Below, piece after piece: positions 17,840 to 26,209 of a stretch of DNA of 64,000 nt (within the stretch, counting starts at the first letter, position 1; each line of letters opens with the position of its first letter). A program made the position numbers and the translations under genes. The DNA is taken from contig NZ_QAYL01000025.1 in NCBI RefSeq assembly GCF_003408705.1, positions 1-64,000 on the forward strand, given 5' to 3'. Source of the stretch: Mycobacterium uberis (GTDB taxonomy: Bacteria; Actinomycetota; Actinomycetes; Mycobacteriales; Mycobacteriaceae). The notes beneath the pieces were generated by a model. That model had not been told where the DNA came from, did not search any database, and saw only the letters and a list, made by a program, of their open reading frames with translations.

Positions 17840-20120
17840 ATCCGATATACCGGCAACCGCATTCAGCGAGTGGAAGACACCAGGCTGCTGACCGGCCATA
17901 GTAGCTTCGTCAACGACGTCAAGCGGCCGGTTATGTTGCATGCCTGCTTTGTGCGTAATCCCTTCGCTCCTAATCCGAATCAACAGCATCGACGCGTCGG
18001 CGACGCTAGCACTACCCGGTGTACATACATTCTTCACTGCTACCGATTTTAGCCAATACGTCAAATGCTTTGGCGAGCAAGGATGTCTTCGACATCTAGC
18101 GGCAATTATTGACCAAGGTCGAAGTGAATTTCGTCGGTGAACCGGTTGCGCTGATTGTCACTAAAAGCTGTTATCTCGCCGAAGACGCGCTAGAACTGGT
18201 AGACGTTGACTACGAGACACTGCCGGCAGTAATCGACTTCACCCGCATACAGTTCTGCGGTGTGCTGGCTCATGACAACTATCCCAACAAATGTGACGAA
18301 CGGGATGATTGGAGCACCACTAGACGAGTATATTTTTTCGACGTCGGCATACCTTGTCATTGCAAACATCTACTAGCAGATCTATGCGACTGTTCCGATC
18401 GAGACCCGCGGCCTGGTGGTCAAGTGGCCAGCAGCTAGCGAAAAAAATCACCCTCTGAGCGTACGCACAGACGACGCATGACTTTCTGACGTTCTTCGCA
18501 CGGATTTTATACATTGCAGCACAAAAAGTTCAGGTCATCATTCGCGACACCGGAGGTAGCTTTAACCAAAAGATCATCTCCATACGCGAAGACATGTGCA
18601 TTATGCTAGCCGCACGCAAGGTGCCGGTGGCGTTAAAGTGGATTGAGATCCGTCGCAAGAACCGCATATAGGCCAGGCAGACCCACCACGTCAATGACAC
18701 GGCCAGGATGGAGTTCAATGATACCTACAACATTCGGGCGGATGATATTGACTTCGTTCAAGACATCGGGACGTATCCGACGTCTTACCCGGTGTTGACC
18801 TGCGAGACTATCGGCATATTGTTCTCGGTACCCTGTCGCGTCCCCAGGCCAGCTTCGGCTACCAGACGGTCCTTTCCAACACCAGCGGACTAGCCTCCTA
18901 CCGCGGTCTACGGAGACACGAAAAGCTATTGTGCGAAATACTTATTCAGATCTCTACGTTCAAGATGAACATCAAACCGATCCAGTTACGACGGAGCAAC
19001 TTGCTGCGCTGCGACGAAATACCTTACACTAATGACAATGTCATGTCTTATGATCATGTGGCTCCGATGTGGTTCCGATTGATAATTTCGAGCAAGCTGT
19101 GGAAACCCTTTACCAAGAAAAACTTCGCAAACAGCAACGCGATGCTTTCGAACATGACTGATACCTAAGACTAGGGTTCTCGACGTACACCGAGTCGACC
19201 GGGGCTGCGATCGGTTATCTGGCCACAGAAAACGCAACTATCCTGGTGAAGTTGACGGGGAAGATTAACATCTACGTCAACATCAGTTGAACATAAAAAA
19301 TTGTAAATCAAGGTTGTTTAGCCAAAATCCAATGAGCTGGACACCAGTATCAGTGACACTACTACCCTTCAGAGCGACACCGTGGCCACACCTTATGGCA
19401 TCGAGACACAGGACAGCCACAGCGGTCCGATGATTGTCGGAACCGTTAAGAACAGCAGATACCATCTGCGGGAAAAGATCCTGAGACTGGCCGTACACCA
19501 CCTCAAGATAGTTGAATCCGAAGTAGAACTTTATTATTCGAGCACATCCGTGCGGAGTCACCTATCAAAGGCAGTAACCTTCAGCTTACTAGCCTATCAA
19601 GTGACCTAACCAGTACAGGCAGCTGACACTGGTAATATCCCCTGCACTGTCGGTAGCCACCCGTTACACCGCAAAAACTCTCACTCTTTGGGCCAATGCC
19701 ACACACGTTTGCCACCTGAGAAATCGATTTAACAGCAGAAAAAGTTATACTGCTCAGCTGCACTATCAGTGAATACGTGGTTCCTATGACCAACCCTACT
19801 GTCGCGGAGTGCTAGATTGCCTGTAGGACAGTGCAAGACATCGGTGACACGTTTCTGGAAAACCTCGCCTACGACGATTGTAACTCGCTGGCAACCATGT
19901 TCGCCTACTATCTGCTGCAGAAGGCAACCTAGGCTCAGCCCGTAAAATTCAGCCATGTCGAGATACCCAGCGCTGACCCAGGCGGATACAAGGGCTGCAG
20001 AGAAGGTAAAACCATCGGCTCGGTGCCGACAATGGTCAACGCGATCAACTACGCACTGACGACGATGGGTGTGACAATATATCCGGTAGTCGGATAACCC
20101 GGTGGCCATCACCTCATTGC
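17840..20120 (+). pseudogene. Molybdenum hydroxylase large subunit pseudogene (CoxL-like)
   Basis: Frame-hopping along the plus strand reconstructs a molybdopterin dehydrogenase of the CO dehydrogenase / xanthine dehydrogenase family. Visible blocks are 'VEDTRLLTGHSSFVNDV' and PVMLHACFVRNPFA (17,870), 'VNFVGEPVALIVTK' and 'YLAEDALELVDVDYETLP' (18,120-18,220), 'VIIRDTGGSFNQKI' then 'REDMCIMLAARKVPVALKW' (18,540-18,640), 'IDFVQDIGTYPTSYPVLT' (18,750), 'LRRSNLLRCDEIPYT' (18,985), 'STYTESTGAAIGYLATE' (19,180) and 'EGKTIGSVPTMVNAINYAL' (20,000). Dozens of stops and frameshifts are present. Functional enzymes use a Mo-cytosine dinucleotide cofactor and pair with FAD and [2Fe-2S] subunits, whose relics follow directly. 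Confidence 0.85.
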
Positions 20121-20149
20121 CGAGTGAGCAGTATCGGTGAAAACCGCGT

Positions 20150-20960
20150 CACCGGTCAGGCACCATCTAGCAGATAGTTGACCTGATACATGAACTTGCT
20201 TGGGATAATAACACTTTGGCTGACGGACAGAGCTTGGTGCCAATACGGTTAGCGTATTTCGACCATATCATCGACATTTCCCGACTCAGCTAGCTATAGG
20301 GTATTGAGCGCCACGGTGACCCATTATGGATCGACGCCGGAGCTATCGAGGCCAAAGTGAGCGCTTCTCCGTAAGTCCGCCAGGGATTTACGTTTCTTAC
20401 CCAAACTAAGCTGTACACCCGGCACGTTCAGATCCTCAGCAGAGGCACCCTGAGCGGCTAGGTCGTACACACCGAAGTTGCCGACGAATGCCTGGCCGTC
20501 GTGTTAACACTGGACACGGTGATCGAAGTGCTGTCTCTATAAAGATGATGCGAGATCCCTGCCTCAGGCTTCTTCATCGGCGTGCGAGAAACAGCTATCA
20601 CACTAAAAAAAATCGTAATCGGAGTACTTTTGTATATACACAACAATATATCAACATACATAATATATAAATTGTATTGCTGTATATATAAATTGTATTG
20701 CTGTCAAATTTATTTAACTATCACCGGGTCGATCATACTCGTTGAGCTCAATCGCAATGACCTCGTCTCCCACGGCGCGAATAGGGTCACTTGGGCTAGG
20801 CGCCACACCTCAGCGTGCGAAGACCGTCGAAGCGGCAATCATCAGAAAGCCAGTCCGCGAGCCAGAGCCCGAGGAGACCGGCCAGGAAGCAATGACGGAA
20901 CTTGACGACGTTCCAGCCGATCTGCACACAGATAGTGCATGTTACCACACCCAGGTGGGA
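20150..20960 (+). pseudogene. FAD-binding medium subunit pseudogene (CoxM-like)
   Basis: 'LIHELAWDNNTLADGQSLVP' near 20,180 and the adjoining decayed 'IDISR' segment match the FAD-binding start of CO dehydrogenase medium subunits (the GGQSLVP loop is changed to DGQSLVP). 'RGTLSG' and 'VLTLDTVIEVLSL' follow near 20,440-20,540. A C-terminal block with 'SPTARIGSLGLGATPQRAKTV' lies near 20,768-20,830. The middle part is missing around an AT-rich 21-bp tandem duplication (20,663-20,704), so the gene is both frameshifted and internally deleted. Confidence 0.78.
20663..20704. repeat. 21-bp AT-rich tandem duplication in the CoxM-like relic
   Basis: Two perfect copies of a 21-bp unit at 20,663-20,683 and 20,684-20,704 (it starts ATATATAAATTG and ends TTGCTGT). 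The sequence is far more AT-rich than its surroundings. Confidence 0.92.
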
Positions 20961-20989
20961 GCTCCAGGGTAGCCCGTGCCTAGGCCGAC

Positions 20990-21480
20990 ATGGCTGAAGA
21001 TTCAAGCACGAGGCAACCACTGCATGAACAACCGGTCCGGCTATCAGTCAACGGAACCCCTGTCTCTGCCACCGTCGAACCGCTCCTGACGTTGGCGAAC
21101 TTCCTGCGAGAGAAGGTTAGCCTAACCGCTACCCATCTAAACTGCAAGCACGAGGCATGCGGCGCCTGCACGGTGTTGCTGGACAGCAATCCTAAACAAT
21201 CATACCTGCTGTTCACGGTGCAAGTAAGCGACATGGATATTACAGAATCTTGTCTCCCGACAGAATCTTGTCAGCGGTGCAGTCAGCGTTACGGGAATGT
21301 CACAGGCTGCAGTACGACTTCTGCACGCCAGGTTGCATAATTTCACTGACCGCACTGCTGCGTGACGATCCTGCCCTCACCGATGAGTAAATACGCGCTA
21401 TGCTATCCTAGAGTTTCTGCCGCTTGCACCGGTTACCAAGGTATCGCCGCTACAGCTTACCGCGCCGCAAAGATGGTAGC
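20990..21480 (+). pseudogene. [2Fe-2S] small subunit pseudogene (CoxS-like)
   Basis: The ATG at 20990 opens a frame with 'VRLSVNGTPVSATVEPLLTL', LREKVSLTATHLNCKHEACGAC (the first Fe-S cysteine cluster, CKHEACGAC) and TVLLDSNPK. The frame ends at 21,340. In other frames 'FCTPGCIISLTALLRDDPAL' and a final IRAMLS remnant follow to about 21,480, but the second Fe-S cysteine pair of the C-terminal domain is damaged. A 13-bp direct repeat (21,242 and 21,260, period 18) lies inside. The gene order here, large-medium-small, differs from the Mtb coxM-coxS-coxL order. Confidence 0.85.
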
Positions 21481-21578
21481 TAGGTCCGTACTGCAGTTAT
21501 AACGCTTTGTAATCGGCGCCATTCCAAAAAGGCTTCACTGCAGTAACTTGCATCACCTCATGCGTAGCCTGACTTGCG

Positions 21579-22190
21579 GTGTCTCAAAATTTTGGGGAGT
21601 GGTGCGTGCGGTTTTCGCAAAAGACATGGCGGAGTCTGGCCAGTGGCTCGCTGCTGCTCATCCCCTTGCTGACCAACCCTATGCTGATCGACGGCTGCAG
21701 CACCATCATCGAGGGCAAGCCGGTCGCCACAACGGGAGCGGGACCAACTGCACCATCCTTACCCGCCATGAGGTTGACGCCACCGGCCACCAAAAACCCT
21801 AACGCGACCCCACCCAGCGCACCGACAGACCCGACCACGCCGGCCAACGTGATCCCTCTCTCGCCCGACCAGAATGGTTACGTCTTTATCGAAACCAGGT
21901 CCGGAGTGACGCGCTGCCAGATAAGCACCACCAGTGTAGGGTGCGAAGCACCCTTCACCCATTCCCCTATGCAGGATGGCGAGCACGCCAACGGCGTCAA
22001 CGTCACCGCGAACGGCTCCGTGCAGTGGGTGCTGGGCAACCTCGGGGCCATCCCAACTGTCACCATCGACTACAAGACCTACAACGCGCAGGGCTGGACG
22101 ATCAACGGTACCGTGGATGGCACCCGGTTCACGAACAACCGCACTGGCCATGGCATGTTCGTCAGTATTGACAAGGTCGACATATTCTAG
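21579..22190 (+). CDS. Putative secreted lipoprotein (possible LpqJ counterpart)
   Basis: 203 residues from a GTG at 21579. A basic N-terminus, a hydrophobic segment ('LASGSLLLIPLLTNPMLI') and a cysteine in LIDGCSTIIEGKPVA resemble the lipoprotein signal of a common mycobacterial family. The residue before the Gly-Cys is Asp, which is unusual for a lipobox. A Pro/Thr/Ala-rich linker follows, and then a folded part ('GYVFIETRSGVTRCQIS', 'GVNVTANGSVQWVLGN', 'GWTINGTVDGTRFTNN', 'GHGMFVSIDKVD'). Two cysteines in 'TRCQISTTSVGCEAPF' could form a disulfide. It lies between dnaK and the Rv0338c-like gene on the strand opposite to dnaK, where Mtb has lpqJ (Rv0344c). That match is by position only. Confidence 0.72.
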   Translation: MSQNFGEWCVRFSQKTWRSLASGSLLLIPLLTNPMLIDGCSTIIEGKPVATTGAGPTAPSLPAMRLTPPATKNPNATPPSAPTDPTTPANVIPLSPDQNGYVFIETRSGVTRCQISTTSVGCEAPFTHSPMQDGEHANGVNVTANGSVQWVLGNLGAIPTVTIDYKTYNAQGWTINGTVDGTRFTNNRTGHGMFVSIDKVDIF

Positions 22191-22505
22191 GCACTCAGGT
22201 CACTTCGCCGGTTGGGGCCACAGTAGGATCACAGCGGCGAACTTGACCTCTGCTTTTAGACTACGGAAACGTAGCGCAGATCGTCATCAAATACTTCCGT
22301 ACACGCATCTCACGGATGCTCCTCTTTGCACTCCTGAGCATCCGCTTAAAAGCCGTCACATCCACCCCATCGGCACCGACGATTCAACGGTGAACATAGC
22401 AGGAAATGGCGCCGTGCAGCGCCATTTCCTACACGTACCAGGCAGTCCGCACACCAGTCAAGCACCAGTTTTCGACTTTTAGTTTTTTTCGTTTTAGCCT
22501 AAAGC
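22191..22505. other. Intergenic, nothing recognised
   Basis: About 315 bases with no protein similarity that I can recognise. It ends with a T-rich stretch near 22,480 that could be a terminator for the lipoprotein gene, without a clear stem. Confidence 0.4.
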
Positions 22506-22970
22506 ATGTCTGTCATGCTTACCGTTGAAAAACGGACCGTTCTACAATCCCATGCGTCTCAAGACTTCGCGCCGCTATTTGAGGCATTCGCATCTCAACA
22601 GGTTCCCGTATGCGGCGTCAACAACTATTCCTATTATCCTGCTGGATCCGGTGCGTAAGGCACTGTTCATGTAGTGAATGCGATGGCACACGCCAAAGTA
22701 CATCGCTCTCATGCTATGATAGCAGAAGCTGGCCACCCAAGAGGCGGTCAGCCTGTTTAACATCGCCTGGCCAACGCTGATCAAACTCCTTGAAGAGGGA
22801 AACAGTCTGTTTGATAAGCTGGATCGGCATAACTAAGGTCTACCTCGATGCCCCATTGCAGTGCCAAGAGGATAAAGACACGAACCAACCGACACGTGGG
22901 CCTGGACGCGTTAACCCGGGACTCGATAGATGAAATTACCGCAATCCTCAAAGGTATTAGGAGCTAGGCA
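22506..22970 (+). pseudogene. Helix-turn-helix antitoxin pseudogene (excisionase-like)
   Basis: The ATG at 22506 starts an N-terminal segment ending in a stop. In another frame at 22,735-22,830 'ATQEAVSLFNIAWPTLIKLL' and 'EEGNSLFDKLDRHN' match the MerR/excisionase-type DNA-binding helix pair seen in antitoxins paired with PIN toxins. 'LTRDSIDEITAILKGI' closes the gene at about 22,965. Several stops and frameshifts. Confidence 0.75.
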
Positions 22971-22975
22971 GTACG

Positions 22976-23530
22976 GCGTTTCAGTGGTATTGAACGCTAG
23001 TGTGCTCGCTTCTTATTCGCTCCTCGCTGTGCTGCTGCGGTTGGCCGGTGGAAGTATCTATTGACACCTCTGTTCTCATGACATCATGATTGAGACACAT
23101 CTTATTATACTTGAAAAGCCCAGCTTTACAGCGGAAATCGAGGATAAACGACTTAATACGATGCAGCAAAATGCCATTGATGCTGAGGTCACCGAGTACT
23201 AGGAGTTCATCGACGCAATACTAAAACAATGAAAAGAGCCGTCATACGCTCACTACAGCAGTCAAGGAATGTGCAGAAGTCATCGTCACCGCCGGCAGTA
23301 CGGACTTTCCAGCAGAAGCCGTCGAGCCGTACAACATCGAGGTGACCTCACCCGGATAACTTTCTGTCCAACCAGATTGACCTCTATGCAGATGCCGCCC
23401 ATGCAGTCCGGATTCCGGCTGGTGGCAGCTTGGACTAACCCACCCTCGGCTTCTTAGATGCGTTGGCCACTACGGTTCCGAAATTCGCAGCTGAAACGCT
23501 TCGGCTGTTCCGCCCAACTGGCTGTCCGCG
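22976..23530 (+). pseudogene. PIN-domain toxin pseudogene
   Basis: Starts with 'FSVVLNASVLASYSLLAVLL', where the first acidic catalytic residue of a PIN ribonuclease ('VVLDACVL' in relatives) is changed to Asn. 'IEDKRLNTMQQNAIDAEV' lies mid-gene, and 'VIVTAGSTDFPAEAVEPYNI' with 'DNFLSNQIDLYADA' are the C-terminal PIN segments. Frame changes are needed between all of them. With the preceding HTH relic it forms a dead toxin-antitoxin module. Confidence 0.78.
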
Positions 23531-23554
23531 CAGGCATACTCAGACACGGCTCTG

Positions 23555-24222
23555 GTGGACCTCTTGAGATCGCAACAGTTTTGGCCGCTATCCCGGCAAA
23601 CGGTCGCACAACGGCAGTTGACAGGTAGTGTCAGTACTATCGATGCCATAGCACGCTACGACCCATCAAACGATTTGAACAATCAGCCGACGCAGTACGC
23701 AAACCTCGGCCGGGGCGAATACTCACCATCCGGATCACCGCCTCTGCCTCCAATGCTGTCGCTTTCGACACCCATTCCGCCTGACCAATTCGAACCTTCC
23801 GGGCTTTGGGACCAGGAAACCGAGCCCATCCCGCCATACCGCAAGCCGGCGGTGCTCGTCGACTGAACCCTGCTGGTGCTGACCCTGATCGCGCTGATTT
23901 TTATACGGCATCATCAAGCTGATCGACGCAAGTCAAGACACCAGCAACACTCCGTCGACCATCACAACCCCGAGGTCAATGCCGCCACCACAGCAACTAT
24001 CTCGGCGACCGCATCTGGCCGCCACTACCATTGGTCATCACTATCCCCGAAATGCCGGCAGTGATTACCCTTCCGCCTGGCATCACCGACATGAGCTAGT
24101 CGCACGTGTCGCAGCCAGATCAAGGTTCAGCTTCCGACTTGCAGCTGACGCTGGCCGATACAATCAACAGCCATAATACACTCACGCCGACCACCAGTAG
24201 GACAACCAACACAGGGGTACCG
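23555..24222 (+). pseudogene. Unassigned decayed membrane protein fragment
   Basis: A 103-codon open stretch contains 'STIDAIARYDPSNDLNNQP' and 'PLPPMLSLSTPIPPDQFEPS'. It is followed across a stop by a transmembrane-like 'TLLVLTLIALIFI' and a Thr/Pro-rich tail in shifting frames. The layout (soluble part, one membrane helix, Thr/Pro-rich exterior) resembles the C-terminal half of the Hsp70-like proteins at 24,223 and 47,628. I do not recognise the N-terminal part. Confidence 0.45.
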
Positions 24223-25979
24223 GATGTGAGCGAGTCGCTCGGGTTGTCGATCGGAGCGGCAAACCTGATCACGACCCGACAAGCCACAGACCCATTGTGA
24301 CACTGTTCGACTACCGACCCGCTGAAATCGCTCTGCTAGAGGAAAATCCTAACCTGACCGAGCCCGGCCTTACGTTGCAGGGATTTGTCGAACGAAGTCG
24401 AGGACCGGGTTCCGTTGGTGGCGGCCGACGGGACGAAGCACCTCGGCGAGACGGCAACGGTCGCCGCGCTCGACACGATAGCGTGCACAGCCGGCAGTGG
24501 GACACCGGTCACCTCGCCTATTGGTCTGACAGTCAGTTCGCGGCATTGTGTGAGGCGTGGGTCACCTAGCAGGCCCTGGTGTCCGACGGCGCGCCTACCC
24601 TGATGGTTTCTAACGATAAGGTTGCGCCCACAACACTGTAAACTAAACTAGAATTTCTGCCGGACGATGTTGTCGTTTTGTGCGACATTGGCGCTAGCGA
24701 CGCTACCGTCACTTTGGTCAACGTAAGGTCGAATGTCGTGTCTCACTGGTCACAGATCAGCCATAAGGTTTCGCAACACCGAGTTCTCCGGTGAAGCAAT
24801 CGATCAACTCATCCTGACTTGGTTACGGACGAGCGGCCCTTGCGCCTACACCACCAAGCTCGTCAACATCGCACATAGAGTCGCTGACTAGTCCGCTTAT
24901 CGAATACCTGCGCGCCAAATGAAGAGTTTTCTGCGGCCGCAGCGACTACCATTCGTGCCAGGTCATTGGGACCCAACACCGATACACGGTTGTCCCGCAC
25001 AGAGTTTGAGAAACTTGTCGCTGAGCCACTTGGTCGCTTAATCAGCACCGTCGAAGAGACGTTGCTGCGCAACGATATTCCGCGAGGCTACCTCACTATC
25101 ACCGCGACCGCCGGCGGTGGCGCAAGCATCACGCTGCTCATCGCACGATTGTCGGAACGCTTGCAGGCTCCTATCTTGACCACGCCACAGCCCGCACTCA
25201 CCGCCGCCGTTAGTGCGGCGGTACTCGGTCAGCAACAATCGCCATCGGACATGCCGACCACCATAAGCGTCAGCGTCAACGCTACCACCGACTTAGTAAC
25301 CCCTCCAACCGAGATAAATCCATCGACATGGACCACTCAGACCGCTGACAACGACACATCAGCTACTTACCGAGCCTTGGCCTGGTCCCAGGAAGCTGCA
25401 GATATAGCCGAGCCGACACCCTATGCAGGCCTCGACGCAGTCAGCGAATACAGCCGGGAAATAACGGGATTCGACTATCCATACGACCAACGCTATGCGA
25501 CCGAAATCGCACCGCTGCCGTGGTATATGCGGTGGTATAAATGTACGGCCCTGGTATTCAGTGTGGGAGCCGCGGGCGCAGTCGTGCTGGCAGCCGCATT
25601 GCTGACGGTGAACTTGGGCCACAGCAAAAACAAGCCGCCCGACACTATGACCGCTGAACCAGTACCACCGCCGACGTCGCAGACCGTGACCACGACCGGG
25701 CCGAACAACAGACCTACCGTAACGGTGACCCCGCCGCCGTCCACCACCACGAACGCACCAACTACCACAACCACCAGCCAGCCCGCTACACCTACGATAA
25801 CCACACCGGCCACGGCCATAACCACGACCACCAGCCAGCTGGCAACGACCACCCCGACCACGTTGTCACCGATGACGACTGCTACGCCACCGCTGACGAG
25901 CTCACAACAAACAACGTCGGAAACGTCCATCAGGCCCACTCGGCGTGAATCACTCATTGAGCCCCCGTTTAGGCGCTAA
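24223..25979 (+). pseudogene. Membrane-anchored Hsp70-like protein, pseudogene
   Basis: Begins 'VSESLGLSIGAANLITTRQ', the same start as the intact protein at 49,493. 'LLEENPNLTEPGLTLQGFVER', 'VPLVAADGTKHLGETATVAAL' and TEFSGEAIDQL follow in changing frames. From 24,966 the frame is clean for 337 codons: the end of the ATPase fold with an ATAGGGASI phosphate loop, an acidic region, a transmembrane helix ('ALVFSVGAAGAVVLAAALL', about 25,545-25,615) and a long Thr/Pro-rich tail. The N-terminal ATPase half is destroyed, so the clean C-terminal frame is unlikely to be functional alone. Confidence 0.82.
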
Positions 25980-26209
25980 CGCACGCTGAGCGTTGGACCG
26001 GCCAAAATATCAATAAATGCATGATCTACCAGCACCGCCGCGAAGTCGCCTCCAGTCATAAACAACTTAGGGTTGCCTTTCTCGTGTTGAAACCTGCGCA
26101 GATGTCACTATGAGCAGGCCAAAAAGCAACAATGGCGCGTCGCCTGCTACTGATATCGACTGGTCCGACGCAGTAATGTCGAAGTCACTACGCATGGGAG
26201 AAGCCTTTT

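Noticed and set aside
25493..25957. Minus-strand Val-rich frame opposite the Thr-rich tail
   Set aside because: Same antisense artefact as above, opposite the tail of the dead Hsp70-like paralogue.
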